The position numbers and the translations under genes are program-made. Below the pieces are notes generated by a model. The model was not told where the DNA came from, ran no database searches, and saw only the letters and a program-made list of their open reading frames with translations. This document shows, piece by piece, positions 28,024 to 38,443 of a stretch of DNA of 64,000 nt. The DNA lies in assembly GCF_003606325.2 (NCBI RefSeq), contig NZ_CP031843.2, positions 1,178,001 through 1,242,000 of the forward strand, written 5' to 3'. The DNA is from Bartonella kosoyi. Lineage in GTDB: Bacteria; Pseudomonadota; Alphaproteobacteria; Rhizobiales; Rhizobiaceae. Within the stretch, counting starts at the first letter, position 1. Every line of letters starts with the position of its first letter.

Positions 28024-29103
28024 TCAAAATTGGGGAGGTATAGATATATTTTTATCACTGAGATGTAAAACTTTAAATAGTTTACCCATTTGATCTGGAC
28101 CAGCGAGCCGTTCGATATCTTGGCGGATTTTATCTTGCAAGGAAACGCTTTTGCCCACTCCAAGTTGTTTTGCACGCTCCATGAGCCCCATTTTAAAAAG
28201 AAATTCTCCTTGCTCGAAGATTTCAGCAAAACAGCCCTGTTCAAGAGCTATATTTTTTAAAAAAGAAAAAGCAACATGGGATGTTAAATCATGTTCACCA
28301 GGGGCATCAAAAACATCCCGAAATCTATGTTTTGAGAGTGCTTGCAAAGTATCACCAAAGGCAAGATCACGAGCCCCATAATCGATAAGCAAAGCAGAGC
28401 CTGTGACTTGTACTAAATGGTTGCTGATTTGTTGCATAAATTGATGGCGTAAGGGGGCATGTTCAAAAATTGTTCCGTCAGGGACTTTAGAACAATAGGT
28501 TTGTAGACAAGAAGAGGGAAGCTTATGCGGGGCAGCAATAAAGATGAAATCTCCATCTTGATTGATTGTAATACAGCGTTCTTTCCATTCTCCATTGACT
28601 TTAATATATTGGTTGATGGGGAGTGTATCGAGGAATTCATTACCAATGAGGAAGAGAGGTTTTGAAGGAATTTGATTAAAATTTTCAATGCTATGGATTT
28701 TTTTTTGATAAGAGCAAAGACGCTTTTTTTGTTCTTTTGCGAGCTTTTTACTTATTTCGATCAGAAAAATCTCAGCAGCATTAAATGCTGTTTTAGAAAG
28801 CTTTTGAATGGTTCGCAAAATGTCATCCATCAAAGTTCCACGTCCTGGTCCTATTTCAGCGAGAATAAAAGGGTGAGGGCAACCATGGGCATTCCAATTT
28901 GCAAGAAGCCAAATGCCAATCATTTCTCCAAATAATTGGCTTATTTCAGGGGCAGTTATGAAATCACCAGTGGGTCCAAAAGGTGTTTGTGTTTGATAAT
29001 AGCCAAATTGAGGATCTGTGAGCGCCAATGTCATATATTCACTGACAGTAATGGGGCCATGAGATGCGATGATTTCTTTAATTTTTTCTTTGAGGGATGC
29101 CAT
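28024..29103 (-). CDS. MidA/NDUFAF7-type SAM-dependent methyltransferase (DUF185)
   Basis: A 359-residue protein of the DUF185 family. The N-terminal pattern [21 protein letters not shown] and the SAM-binding [15 protein letters not shown] (about 83-97) are diagnostic. The mitochondrial homologue NDUFAF7 methylates an arginine of complex I subunit NDUFS2; the same role is plausible but unproven here. Its start lies inside the last 26 bases of lgt in another frame, so its translation is probably coupled to lgt. Confidence 0.9.
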   Translation of the reverse strand: MASLKEKIKEIIASHGPITVSEYMTLALTDPQFGYYQTQTPFGPTGDFITAPEISQLFGEMIGIWLLANWNAHGCPHPFILAEIGPGRGTLMDDILRTIQKLSKTAFNAAEIFLIEISKKLAKEQKKRLCSYQKKIHSIENFNQIPSKPLFLIGNEFLDTLPINQYIKVNGEWKERCITINQDGDFIFIAAPHKLPSSCLQTYCSKVPDGTIFEHAPLRHQFMQQISNHLVQVTGSALLIDYGARDLAFGDTLQALSKHRFRDVFDAPGEHDLTSHVAFSFLKNIALEQGCFAEIFEQGEFLFKMGLMERAKQLGVGKSVSLQDKIRQDIERLAGPDQMGKLFKVLHLSDKNISIPPQF

Positions 29104-29956
29104 TTTCTGTAGATTTGTCTTTAAATGCTTGAAGGAGGAGATAAAATCCTAAAAGAAGCATGGGAAGAGATAAAGCCATGCCATAGGTAAAGCCTGTAGA
29201 ATGGAAAAGGGTCGAGAACCATTCTGGATCTTCTTGAGGAGCACGGTAAACTTCTGAGATACTGCGTGCTATTGCATAGCCTATAATAAATATTCCTGAC
29301 ACAGTCCCACGGCGTTTGAATGCTTTGAAGGCAAAAATAACAATGAAGAGAAGAATGAAGAGAAGAAATCCTTCCATAAATGCTTCGTAAAGTTGGCTTG
29401 GATGCCGCGGTAAATAGTAAGGATCTAGGGGAAAACAAACTGCCCAAGGTTGCGTGGTAACGTTACCCCATAATTCTTGATTGATGAAATTGCAGATTCG
29501 TACAATGCCAATACCGATAGGAGCACCGGCAGCAATGATATCAAACATCGCTCGTATATTGATGTTATTTTTACGGGCGAATAAAATCATTGCAATGATA
29601 ATGCCAATAAGACCACCGTGAAAAGACATTCCCCCATCCCATACAGCAATGATAGCACTTGGATGGCTAAAGTAATAAAGAGGATCCCATACAAGGACTT
29701 GTCCTAAACGCCCTCCAACAACAACACTTATGGCAGACCAGACAACAAAATCTCCAATCTTTTCTTTATCCATAGGAGGGTGGTTTTTACGCCATAGAGA
29801 TGGTTTTGTTAATAATTTTTGCGCATACCACCAAGCAAAAAGAATCCCCACGACGTAACCAAGCCCATACCAATGAAGTGTTATGGGTCCTAGCTGGATA
29901 ATGACAGGATCAAGAAAAGACGGAAAAGCAATGGCTGGACAGATAAGATTGTTCAT
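29078..29956 (-). CDS. lgt: Prolipoprotein diacylglyceryl transferase
   Basis: A 292-residue inner membrane enzyme with about seven helices that transfers diacylglycerol from phosphatidylglycerol to the lipobox cysteine of prolipoproteins. The Lgt signature MSFHGGLIG is present, and [14 protein letters not shown] precedes it. [12 protein letters not shown] and the RHPSQLYEA segment are also conserved. First gene of lgt-midA-pgeF. It would act on the L,D-transpeptidase lipoprotein at 21525, among others. Confidence 0.95.
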   Translation of the reverse strand: MNNLICPAIAFPSFLDPVIIQLGPITLHWYGLGYVVGILFAWWYAQKLLTKPSLWRKNHPPMDKEKIGDFVVWSAISVVVGGRLGQVLVWDPLYYFSHPSAIIAVWDGGMSFHGGLIGIIIAMILFARKNNINIRAMFDIIAAGAPIGIGIVRICNFINQELWGNVTTQPWAVCFPLDPYYLPRHPSQLYEAFMEGFLLFILLFIVIFAFKAFKRRGTVSGIFIIGYAIARSISEVYRAPQEDPEWFSTLFHSTGFTYGMALSLPMLLLGFYLLLQAFKDKSTENGIPQRKN

Positions 29957-30264
29957 GAATTAAGCACTTTACATTATATTATATAAGATGGATATGAAGT
30001 GACTCTGATGGCAAGGAATGACAGATGAATGCACAATGGTCAAGTCAGGAAGATGATAAGCCGGGAAGCGCAATAGATTTCCACTCGTTTATTATGGTAA
30101 AAAATTACGGCGATAAAAAAGGATATAAAAATTTTTAAACAAAATCATCATGAAAAATATGCATAGTAGAGTAAAAATAGAGTAAAAGGAACAAATTACA
30201 GTATCTAAATGTTATGAGGATACGCTATAATGCGTGCGTCGATTAAAATTTAAGGAAAAATGTT
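29957..30264. other. Divergent gap between lgt and ubiK
   Basis: About 310 AT-rich bases that must carry promoters for both genes. No gene or hairpin is supported. Confidence 0.45.
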
Positions 30265-30522
30265 ATGCGTAATGGATCAAACCGTATTCTTGATGAATTA
30301 GCAAAATTAGCAACAGATGCTGCTGATGTTGCACAAGGTATACGACGTGAAGCTGGAACAGCTTTTCGTGTGCAAGCTGAAAAGATAGCCAATAAACTTG
30401 ATCTTGTTTCACGTGAAGAATTTGAGACCTTTAAAGAGATGGTGCTGAAAGTCCATGCTGATAATGCTGATTTGAAAAAGCGTCTTGATGATTTAGAAAA
30501 AGAGCAGACGCGAAAAAAATAA
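30265..30522 (+). CDS. ubiK: UbiK-type ubiquinone biosynthesis accessory factor (BMFP domain)
   Basis: An 85-residue protein of the YqiC/BMFP family. It has an amphipathic N-terminal helix (residues 5-40) with the small-residue pattern ELAKLATDAADVAQGIRRE, and a C-terminal trimeric coiled coil (about 50-82) containing the family motif VSREEFETFKEMV. In enterobacteria UbiK helps the ubiquinone-synthesising complex in aerobic growth. The role is inferred from the family. AAGGAAA precedes the ATG. Confidence 0.85.
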   Translation: MRNGSNRILDELAKLATDAADVAQGIRREAGTAFRVQAEKIANKLDLVSREEFETFKEMVLKVHADNADLKKRLDDLEKEQTRKK

Positions 30523-30904
30523 AATAGTTTCTCTAAAAAAAGAATCTTCAAAAAAATATCCCCAATTTTTCAATATGATGCGTGGAACTAAAAAATGCTT
30601 AATCTTGAGTCTGTTAGAGCGGCATGTTTGTTTGTTTTTAATTTTTTTGGGGGGTAAAATACGTTTTTTTAAATCAGGGGGGCTGGCGCTATGAAATTGT
30701 ATCAATACACTGAAAAGACTTGATGATTCGTTTTATGATTATCAGGTTTCCCTAAAGAGCGCGATTGTGTTCTGGGGGGCGGGTAGTGTGGGTGTTTTTA
30801 ATGTGTATTTGTTTGGTGTAACGGTTCTGATTGTAACAAAATATTGTTACAATTTAAGCGGTTTATATTCTGTTGACAATGTTTTAAGATGATTGAGGAT
30901 TGTG
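30523..30904. other. Gap upstream of the YbjN-like gene
   Basis: About 380 bases with G runs (GGGGGG at about 30650 and GGGGGGCGGG at 30774) unlike the A/T-rich gaps elsewhere. Contains the inverted repeat at 30830-30853 just before the YbjN-like gene. No coding frame is supported. Confidence 0.45.
30830..30853. promoter_or_regulatory. 10-bp perfect inverted repeat, possible operator
   Basis: ATTGTAACAA and TTGTTACAAT flank a 4-base centre (AATA), 52 bases before the ATG at 30905. A TTGACA hexamer follows at 30873, but it is too close to the start codon to be this gene's -35 with a usual leader. The symmetry suggests a binding site for a dimeric regulator; no T run supports a terminator. Confidence 0.4.
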
Positions 30905-31405
30905 ATGAGGCTTGCATTTTGCGCCATAGAAAGAAAAGAGCATCCTGTTGACTTTATCGAACAGATTGCCTGTGAATATGATTGGTCGTTTGAGCGGGAT
31001 GCCCAAGATGAAATTAGCGTTTGTGTGGAAGGGAAACGGGCAAATTATCGTCTTGCTTTTTCATGGATCGAAGAGCAGGAAGCACTGCATTTGGCCTGTT
31101 CATTTGATCTTTCTATTGACAATACTCGAACAGCGGAAATACAACGCTTATTGCTCGCGATTAATGAAAAATTGTTATTGGGGCATTTTGATTACTGGCA
31201 AAGGAATAATTCGGTTATTTATCGGCAAGGTCTTCTTTTGGCTGGTGGAGTGCATCCATCCTATATACAGGTTGAAACATTGTTGATACACGCACTGAAA
31301 GCCTGTGAAAGCCATTATGTTGCCTTTCAGATGGTGGCGTTATCGGGAGAAAGCGCTTACAAGGCACTACAGTACACTTTGTTTGAAACTGTAGGGAATG
31401 CCTAA
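30905..31405 (+). CDS. YbjN domain-containing protein
   Basis: A 166-residue protein of the YbjN family, related to type III secretion chaperone folds. The family pattern includes HPVDFIEQIACEYDWSFERD near the N-terminus and FDYWQRNNSVIYRQGLLLAGG in the middle. E. coli YbjN influences motility and stress responses; the alphaproteobacterial members are uncharacterised. I place the start at the ATG 30905, preceded at the right distance by TGAGGA. A TTG at 30893 and a GTG at 30902 are in frame alternatives. It faces the histidine kinase gene with only 46 bases between stops. Confidence 0.82.
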   Translation: MRLAFCAIERKEHPVDFIEQIACEYDWSFERDAQDEISVCVEGKRANYRLAFSWIEEQEALHLACSFDLSIDNTRTAEIQRLLLAINEKLLLGHFDYWQRNNSVIYRQGLLLAGGVHPSYIQVETLLIHALKACESHYVAFQMVALSGESAYKALQYTLFETVGNA

Positions 31406-31451
31406 AATATAAAGTCTGTTATTATTTACAAACGGTTTGCTGAAAGATTGC

Positions 31452-32792
31452 TCATAGGGGGATATCAAGAATAGCGCGTAATCCCCCAAGTGGGCTCTCG
31501 TCCAATTGTATATTGCCACCATGGCTGCGTGCTATGTCTTGAGCAATAGAAAGGCCAAGTCCTGTTCCACTTGCATCTTGATTTCGTGCTTTATCAATTC
31601 TGAAGAATGGCTTAAAAACTTCTGTACGCATGTTTTTATGAATTCCAGGTCCATCATCGTCGATGATCAATATAAAAGATTCTTGTTGAGAGTTGGCTGT
31701 TAGTTTAATGGTTGTACCGTAAGAAAATGCATTTGAAACAAGATTGCTGACCAAGCGTGTGAAAGCACGGGGACGTACGTGTATCTGTGTAGGACCTTTA
31801 ATAGTATAAGAAAATTGACGTTTGTGAAGATGTGCATCGGCGGAGAATTTTTGCATAAGAGCATTGAGGTCAAAAGTCTTGACACTTTCACTTCCTTCGC
31901 CACGGGCAAAAGCAAGATAATCTTCTAACATATTTTGCATATCACTGACATCTTGCTCAAGCGGCTTAATATCAAAATCAGTATTGGCTAATGCTAACTG
32001 AAGTTTAAAACGTGTAAGAATAGTTCTTAAATCATGGCTCACACCTGAAAGCATCATAGTGCGTTGTTCTATTTGCCGCTCAATACGTTCGCGCATTCGT
32101 AAAAAAGCAATGCCAGCACGACGAACTTCATCGGCTCCTTGTGGTTGAAATCCTTTTGGTAAAGGACGACCACGTCCAAAACTTTCAGCTGCTTTAGCGA
32201 GTTGTTGAATGGGTTTAATTTGGTTGCGCAAGAAATAAATTGCTATCAGTAATAAAACAAGGGCTGTTCCTACCATCCAGCTTAAAAAAATAGCAGTATT
32301 GGAAGCATAAGCTTGGCTGCGTGGCGCAAAGACGCGCAAGATGTTGTGACCAAGATGGATACGAATTTCAACAAGGTCAGAATCCCCTACGGTATCAATC
32401 CAGAAGGGACGATTGATTTGGCGGGTGATTTCTTCACTGAGAAAATAATCAAGAATTGCAAAAAATGGCTTAGGTCCTGGAGGGGGTAAGGGGCTAGGAG
32501 AGAGAATAGAAATGTTTAAGCCCATACGTTGTTGTGCAATACGTTTGATTTCTTCATAGTTATCTTGCTGCGGATATGTTTCAATAATATCAATAATGGC
32601 TGAAATATCATGTACAACAGCCATTGAAAGACGCTCCGTTACCATTTGCCAATGCCGTTCCATAAAGACGTAAGCAATGACCGTTTGCAGAAGCACCATG
32701 GGAGCGATAATAATGATCAAAGAGCGAGCATAAAGCCGTTTAGGCATCTTTTTCGTTAACCATCGAAAAAAAAATTTTAAAGGTTTGATCAT
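31452..32792 (-). CDS. EnvZ-like sensor histidine kinase
   Basis: A 446-residue membrane kinase. One helix near 24-44, a periplasmic sensor region, and a second helix at about 168-187 are followed by HAMP (about 190-240), the DHp box with H253 (SGVSHDLRTILTR) and the ATPase domain (N-box LVSNLVSNAFSYG, G1 DDDGPGI, G2 GTGLGLSIA). The sensor region has a proline-rich patch (SPLPPPGPKP, about 100-109). It lies 8 bases behind the response regulator gene, so the two form one operon and probably one signalling pair. The signal is unknown. Confidence 0.92.
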   Translation of the reverse strand: MIKPLKFFFRWLTKKMPKRLYARSLIIIIAPMVLLQTVIAYVFMERHWQMVTERLSMAVVHDISAIIDIIETYPQQDNYEEIKRIAQQRMGLNISILSPSPLPPPGPKPFFAILDYFLSEEITRQINRPFWIDTVGDSDLVEIRIHLGHNILRVFAPRSQAYASNTAIFLSWMVGTALVLLLIAIYFLRNQIKPIQQLAKAAESFGRGRPLPKGFQPQGADEVRRAGIAFLRMRERIERQIEQRTMMLSGVSHDLRTILTRFKLQLALANTDFDIKPLEQDVSDMQNMLEDYLAFARGEGSESVKTFDLNALMQKFSADAHLHKRQFSYTIKGPTQIHVRPRAFTRLVSNLVSNAFSYGTTIKLTANSQQESFILIIDDDGPGIHKNMRTEVFKPFFRIDKARNQDASGTGLGLSIAQDIARSHGGNIQLDESPLGGLRAILDIPL

Positions 32793-32800
32793 TCTTACGC

Positions 32801-33505
32801 CTATTCAATTGAGAGTTTATACCCTATTCCTCGCACGGTTTGAAGCCATATAGGCAGTGCTGGATTTCTTTCGATCTTACGACGAAGGCGGTTGATTTGT
32901 ACATCAATAGCACGTTCACCGATAGTTTTGTCATCCATTGCAAATTGATGGCGTGGAATGATGCTCCCTGCATTTTCGGCGAAAATGACCATCATTTTTT
33001 GTTCTTTATCGGTTAATTTAATAATTTCTCCTCCCCTTTTGAGTTCGCGCCGTGAAATTGAAAAAATATAAGGCCCAAAAACGATTTGCTCAATTTTGGG
33101 TTGGCTAAGGGAAAAAACGCGTCGTAAAATGGCGTTGATGCGAAGAAGAAGTTCACGAGGATCAAATGGCTTAGCCAGATAATCATCTGCACCTGCTTCT
33201 AATCCATGGATACGACTATCTATTTCTGATAAAGCTGTGAGCATGAGGATAGGAACATCTTTTGTTTGGCGCAGTGAACGGGTAAGACTAATACCGTTTT
33301 CACCGGGCATCATGACATCAACGATAAGAAGATCAAAATCTAAACTTGCCAATAATCGCCTTGCTTGATGAGCATTGGCTGAAACTGAAACACGAAATCC
33401 ATTTTTAATGAGAAACTGAAATAAAAGATTGCGAATACGTGTATCGTCATCAATCACAAGAAGGTGAGGGGCATCGTCACACAAAACTTGAACGTGATTG
33501 GTCAT
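32801..33505 (-). CDS. OmpR-family response regulator
   Basis: A 234-residue regulator with a receiver domain (D19-D21 acidic pocket, phosphorylatable D63 in IVDVMMPGE, K112 in AKPFDP) and a C-terminal winged helix (about 135-230: RREL, TDKEQKMM, AIDVQINRLRRKIE, VRGIGYKL). First gene of a two-gene operon with the EnvZ-like kinase. Divergent from the MBL hydrolase gene across about 120 bases. It resembles the OmpR-like branch common in rhizobia; target genes cannot be inferred from this window. Confidence 0.93.
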   Translation of the reverse strand: MTNHVQVLCDDAPHLLVIDDDTRIRNLLFQFLIKNGFRVSVSANAHQARRLLASLDFDLLIVDVMMPGENGISLTRSLRQTKDVPILMLTALSEIDSRIHGLEAGADDYLAKPFDPRELLLRINAILRRVFSLSQPKIEQIVFGPYIFSISRRELKRGGEIIKLTDKEQKMMVIFAENAGSIIPRHQFAMDDKTIGERAIDVQINRLRRKIERNPALPIWLQTVRGIGYKLSIE

Positions 33506-33626
33506 TCTTCAAAACCTTTAAACTATTTTTTCAAAAGATTTAATTTTACATAAGTTGCATAAAGCTGTCGAGCAGGCTATCCTATAGGAGGAAGGGAATA
33601 TTCCTTATAAGCTTGAAAAGGGGTTC

Positions 33627-34277
33627 ATGAGTCATTTTAGTACACATATTATTCCGGTTACGCCTTTTCAGCAGAATTGTACTCTGCTTTTTGATAAGGA
33701 ACAAAAAGTGGGAGTTTTAGTGGATCCTGGTGGAGAGTGGCTTCGAATTCAAGAAGTCATTAAAAGAATGAATATTACCGTTGAAGCGATTTGGATAACC
33801 CATGGTCATTTTGATCATGTGGGTGCGGCAATGCAAGCAAAAGAGGCCCTTGGCGTTAAAATTGTCGGTTCACATTACGATGATAAGCCTGTAATGGATT
33901 CTGTGGTTGAGAGTGCAAGAAGCTATGGTATCATGGATGCCTCTGTTTGTATTCCTGATCAATGGTTAGAAGATAACGATAGTGTTCATTTTTCTGACCA
34001 CGTGTTTAGGGTTTTTCATACACCAGGGCATTCTCCTGGTCATGTTATTTATTTTAATGAAAAAGAACGTTTTGCTTTACTGGGTGATGTTCTCTTTCGT
34101 GGTTCTATTGGGCGTACAGATTTTCTTTTTTCTTCGCATGAAAAATTGATGAAATCACTTCGAGAAAAAGTTTTACCTTTAGGGGATGATGTTCGTTTCA
34201 TTTGTGGGCATGGTCCTGGAAGCTATATAGGTTATGAACGTCAGTGGAATCCTTTTCTTCAAGATCTAAGAACATAA
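33627..34277 (+). CDS. MBL-fold metallo-hydrolase, glyoxalase II-like
   Basis: A 216-residue beta-lactamase-fold hydrolase with the full di-metal motif T58-H59-G-H61-F-D63-H64, then H134-region HTPGHSPGH and a C-terminal ICGHGPG. It is shorter than true glyoxalase II (about 255) and lacks its C-terminal glutathione-binding part, so it belongs to the YcbL-like group of hydroxyacylglutathione hydrolase relatives. Substrate unknown. AAAGGGG precedes the ATG, and a strong hairpin directly follows the stop. Confidence 0.88.
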   Translation: MSHFSTHIIPVTPFQQNCTLLFDKEQKVGVLVDPGGEWLRIQEVIKRMNITVEAIWITHGHFDHVGAAMQAKEALGVKIVGSHYDDKPVMDSVVESARSYGIMDASVCIPDQWLEDNDSVHFSDHVFRVFHTPGHSPGHVIYFNEKERFALLGDVLFRGSIGRTDFLFSSHEKLMKSLREKVLPLGDDVRFICGHGPGSYIGYERQWNPFLQDLRT

Positions 34278-34308
34278 CCCCCAAAACGCTTTAAAGCGTT
34301 TTGGGGTT
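34278..34308. terminator. Intrinsic terminator between convergent genes
   Basis: CCCCAAAACGCTTT and AAAGCGTTTTGGGG form a 28-bp perfect palindrome (34279-34306), starting 2 bases after the MBL stop and 33 bases before the stop of the facing gene. It probably serves both. Confidence 0.8.
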
Positions 34309-34338
34309 ACTTAAAATTTTCTTAGCAAAGCAGAGATG

Positions 34339-35061
34339 TTAGTTCAATGGAGCATAACAAAAATGGTTTTGCCCATCATAGCCTCTAAAAGTACCTGTTT
34401 GGGGATTGAATGAACGGTACTTTTTCTTGCAATATTGAAGCCATTCACGCGTCCATGGTTGCTGGAGTGGCTGGTATATGGCTGTTGATTGAGATTCATA
34501 AATGATTTGGGTTTGAGGAACTTGTTGATACACCACTTGCGGAATCTCTTGATATACGACTTGCCTTTGGGGCATGGGGTGGTAGATAATTTGTGGCTGT
34601 TCTGTTTTTTTCAAAACATTGCCAAGAACTGCTCCGGCGGCAAGACCAAGAATACCTGCTGCTAAAGCATCTCCTGAGTTATTACGCGTTACATGATGCT
34701 GATGTATATGATGATGTGTTGTTTTTTTGCGCTCTACATAATGATATGTTTTGCGTTCAACATGATGACGATGATGTTCTCGCCTTTTATGGTCAACATG
34801 TCGGTGAGGATGAGAATGAGAGGAATGATGTCTTTCAACAGTAGAGCGGCTGTTAGAACTATAAGAAGGGAAATGCGTATTCATTCCTTTCCTCATATCC
34901 TCTATCTGCTTATTCATACCGTTTCTCATATCATTTATTTGCTTCTCAATAGGATGTTCACTATTCATCCATTGGCTATTTGCAAGCGCTGTACCTATTG
35001 GCACCAAAATGGTTGCTGCTGATACCGCCGATAATACCGATAATTTACTCGATTTTTTCAT
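34339..35061 (-). CDS. Histidine-rich secreted protein with glycine zipper and BA14K-like C-terminus
   Basis: A 240-residue protein with a signal peptide (about 1-28, ending ALANS). A polar segment is followed by a stretch of about 53 residues with 18 histidines (HHSSHSHPHRH and further HH pairs), then a glycine-zipper-like helix (LAAGILGLAAGAVLGN). A Q/V/Y/P segment with three similar units (VVYQEIP, VVYQQVP, IIYES) comes next. The C-terminus (WLQYCKKKYRSFNPQTGTF) is the BA14K-type domain known from Brucella and rhizobia. I choose the ATG at 35061 behind AAGGAG; a TTG 21 bases further up is open but lacks a site. Metal or heme binding is inferred from the histidines only. Confidence 0.8.
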   Translation of the reverse strand: MKKSSKLSVLSAVSAATILVPIGTALANSQWMNSEHPIEKQINDMRNGMNKQIEDMRKGMNTHFPSYSSNSRSTVERHHSSHSHPHRHVDHKRREHHRHHVERKTYHYVERKKTTHHHIHQHHVTRNNSGDALAAGILGLAAGAVLGNVLKKTEQPQIIYHPMPQRQVVYQEIPQVVYQQVPQTQIIYESQSTAIYQPLQQPWTREWLQYCKKKYRSFNPQTGTFRGYDGQNHFCYAPLN

Positions 35062-36031
35062 AGCGACACTCCTTAACTTCAATACATATTTTTTACATCA
35101 TACACGTGATAAACTGAATATAACCTGAATGACTTGTGACTTTATTTTGACAAAACGAATAAAGAGCTATTTGGTTGAAAAAAAATGATAAAATAAACGA
35201 GAAATAAAGATCGCTTTTCATAAAAAATACTCTATTTATGTTAATTAAAAAATTATATCCATAAAGTCTCATTTTCTACAAAAATAACAAAACTTCTTAT
35301 TGAAGAGATAATTCTTGCATCATATAACTTAAAAAAATAAAAATATGAATCAAAAATATCATCAATTTTATCATAAACTTATACTTTTATAACGAAGAGA
35401 TATGTTATATTTTTGAATTCATAGATAATTGTTCATTTTTTGATAGGTTAAATCTTTTATATTAATGCGCATTTTTTTATCAGGTGTAAGTCGGACGTTT
35501 TTTGTTTCATCACAAACAGGTTTAAAATGAGAAAATTTTACGGCGCTTTTGGTTCTTATGCACTATAAAAAACGATAAATTACATTTATAAATAAATTTT
35601 CTGGATTATAAAAAATATTCTCTTTAATTTATTATTATTGATTGAGAATTTAGATTTTTTTTAAATCTTATAACTTTCGAGCATAACATATTTAAATTAA
35701 AAAAAATTTTTCTAAAAAGCCTCATATTTAAAGTTTTTTAAGGGATCCTTATTTTCTTTATATGAGACAATTTCTATTGAAGTATACAGTATGTTTTGTT
35801 TATGAGTATTTCGCGTGGGCTTTAAGAAATTCAAGGTTTATTTGAAAGTCTTTGAGATTTTTAGATTATTTGTTGAGGAGAGTTTTTCGTTGTTTTTTTT
35901 TGCCATTTTATGAAAAGTATTTTGTGAGATTTGGTTAGTTTTCAAAACGTTGGTATCTATGAGTGAATTTTCGTGATCAAGATTTATGTCACTTAAGAGT
36001 TAAGGGGAACATGGGAAAGGTGTTCGCGATA
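35062..36031. other. Long AT-rich gap between uvrB and the His-rich protein gene
   Basis: About 970 bases, both flanking genes on the minus strand. It must hold the promoter of the His-rich protein gene. No coding frame, no clear hairpin and no convincing copy of the dispersed repeat is seen. Confidence 0.5.
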
Positions 36032-38167
36032 CTATTTTAAGAGATCATCCACGATTTCTAGTTCTATTTTTTGGAGTTGTTTTATTTCATCACGAAGTCG
36101 AGCTGCTTCTTCAAAATTAAGATCTGCTGCTGCTTTACGCATTGATTTTTCCAGTGATTGAATATGGCTTGCTAAATTGTTGTGATCCATATTACTTCGC
36201 GTGATAAAATCAGGAATATTTGTAAGAGTTTTTTGGTTTTCATTGCCTGCATTGAGAATATCGTCGATATTTTTTTTGATACTGGTTGGTGTGATATGGT
36301 GCTCTTTATTATAGGCTATTTGTTTTTTTCGACGTCTTTGTGTTTCTTGTAAAGCACGTTCTATAGAGCCCGTAATTGTATCGGCATAAAGAATAACCCG
36401 ACCATCTACGTTGCGTGCGGCGCGTCCGATGGTTTGTATGAGCGAAGTTTCTGAGCGCAAAAAACCCTCTTTATCGGCATCGAGTATGGCAACAAAACCA
36501 CATTCTGGAATATCTAAACCTTCTCGAAGAAGGTTGATTCCAATGAGAACATCAAAGGTACCAAGCCTCAAATCGCGAAGAATTTCAATACGCTCTAATG
36601 TATCAATGTCGGAATGCATATAGCGGACGCGAATACCTTGTTCGTGGAGATATTCCGTTAAATCTTCGGCCATACGCTTGGTGAGGACAGTGACCAATGT
36701 ACGGTAGCCTTTTTGAATTGTGTTACGAATTTCATTGACAACATCATCAACTTGAGTGCGTGCTGGACGAATTTCTGTTTCTGGATCAACAAGCCCTGTT
36801 GGACGAATGATTTGTTCAGCAAAAATACCATGGGATTGTTCTATTTCCCAGCGTCCTGGTGTTGCGGAGACGGCAATTGTTTGTGGGCGCATAGCATCCC
36901 ATTCTTCAAAGCGCAAAGGACGGTTATCCATACAGGAAGGGAGGCGAAAACCATATTCTGCGAGAGTGGCTTTTCTGCGAAAGTCACCGCGATACATGCC
37001 ACCAATTTGGGGAATCGTGACATGGCTTTCATCGATAAAAACAAGAGCATTGAGTGGAATATATTCGAATAAGGTTGGTGGTGGTTCACCAGGATTTCGT
37101 CCAGTTAAATAACGTGAATAATTTTCAATTCCCGGACATGAACCCGTTGTTTCTAACATTTCTAAATCAAAAATTGTACGTTGTTCTAAGCGTTGTGCTT
37201 CTAAAAGCCGTCCAGCAGCATTCAATTCATCAAGACGTTGAGCCAGTTCCATTTTGATGGCTTTCATGGCTTGATTTAAGGTTGGACGTGGTATTACATA
37301 GTGTGAATTGGCATAAATTTTAATAGATTGAAGATCCTCTGTTTTTTGTCCCGTTAGAGGATCAAATTCCGTAATTGTTTCTACTTCATCGCCAAAGAGC
37401 GAGATACGCCATGCTCGATCCTCAAGGTGGACTGGAAAAATTTCAATTGTGTCTCCTCGCACACGAAAGGAACCACGAGTGAAATTGATATCTTGTCGAT
37501 AATACTGCTGAGAGACTAAATCAGCCAAGAGTTTTCGTTGATTGAGTTTGTCCCCTTTTTCTATTTGGAAGGTCATGGCTGTATAGGTTTCTACCGAGCC
37601 AATCCCATAGATACAGGAGACAGATGCCACGATGATAACGTCATCACGCTCTAAGACGGCACGTGTTGCGGCATGGCGCATCCGGTCGATTTGTTCATTA
37701 ATAGAGGATTCTTTTTCAATATAAGTGTCAGAGCGTGCAACATAGGCTTCTGGTTGATAATAGTCATAATAAGAAACAAAATATTCGACAGCATTGTGAG
37801 GAAAAAAGCTTTTAAATTCTCCATAAAGCTGTGCCGCTAAAGTTTTATTGGGGGCTAAGATGAGAGCTGGGCGTTGTGTTTGTTCAATGACTTTCGCCAT
37901 CGTATAGGTTTTTCCCGAGCCAGTAACCCCTAAAAGCACTTGTGTGCGTTCATCTTTTTCGATTCCCTCGACCAGAGTTTTAATAGCTTGAGGCTGATCT
38001 CCCGCCGGTTTAAAGGATGTTTCGAGTTGAAATGGAATACCGCCTTCAGATTTTTCAGGACGAATAGGACGATGAGGTGTCCATAATGCACCATTCTTAA
38101 AAAGAGGATTACCTGAAGCAATGAGGGCAGAAAGAGCTTCTACGGTTGCAGTAACACCATTTTTCAT
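36032..38167 (-). CDS. uvrB: Excinuclease ABC subunit B
   Basis: A 711-residue DNA repair helicase-like protein that verifies damage handed over by UvrA and recruits UvrC. It has Walker A ([10 protein letters not shown], about 79-88), the beta-hairpin region [11 protein letters not shown], Walker B DESH, helicase motifs up to QTIGRAARN, and the C-terminal UVR motif for UvrC ([16 protein letters not shown]). About 45 extra residues precede the usual N-terminus, as in other rhizobia. No canonical alphaproteobacterial LexA box was found upstream. Confidence 0.97.
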   Translation of the reverse strand: MKNGVTATVEALSALIASGNPLFKNGALWTPHRPIRPEKSEGGIPFQLETSFKPAGDQPQAIKTLVEGIEKDERTQVLLGVTGSGKTYTMAKVIEQTQRPALILAPNKTLAAQLYGEFKSFFPHNAVEYFVSYYDYYQPEAYVARSDTYIEKESSINEQIDRMRHAATRAVLERDDVIIVASVSCIYGIGSVETYTAMTFQIEKGDKLNQRKLLADLVSQQYYRQDINFTRGSFRVRGDTIEIFPVHLEDRAWRISLFGDEVETITEFDPLTGQKTEDLQSIKIYANSHYVIPRPTLNQAMKAIKMELAQRLDELNAAGRLLEAQRLEQRTIFDLEMLETTGSCPGIENYSRYLTGRNPGEPPPTLFEYIPLNALVFIDESHVTIPQIGGMYRGDFRRKATLAEYGFRLPSCMDNRPLRFEEWDAMRPQTIAVSATPGRWEIEQSHGIFAEQIIRPTGLVDPETEIRPARTQVDDVVNEIRNTIQKGYRTLVTVLTKRMAEDLTEYLHEQGIRVRYMHSDIDTLERIEILRDLRLGTFDVLIGINLLREGLDIPECGFVAILDADKEGFLRSETSLIQTIGRAARNVDGRVILYADTITGSIERALQETQRRRKKQIAYNKEHHITPTSIKKNIDDILNAGNENQKTLTNIPDFITRSNMDHNNLASHIQSLEKSMRKAAADLNFEEAARLRDEIKQLQKIELEIVDDLLK

Positions 38168-38443
38168 TGTTGTATCCTTTGAGAGAAAAGTTCTGGTGAT
38201 TTTAAAGAAAATACTAATTTTTACAATTTTATTACAAGAACAGCAAAACGTTATTGAATGATTTGTTTTGGTTTATTGGCACTTTCATGAGTATATTGAT
38301 AAGTTTTTTCTATGACAGGAGTTCTTCGAAATGTTTCTTTAGTAGGGGCATATTTGCAGCCGCTCGTGGGATATTATTGCATTCTTGCTATGCTGATCTT
38401 CAAGAGGGGGGTATGAGTTATTATGGTTGTTATGAAGAATAAT

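Noticed and set aside
38321..38340. GTTC...GTTT motif upstream of uvrB as a possible LexA box.
   Set aside because: Spacing is 8 and the second half is GTTT; the alphaproteobacterial box needs GTTC-N7-GTTC.
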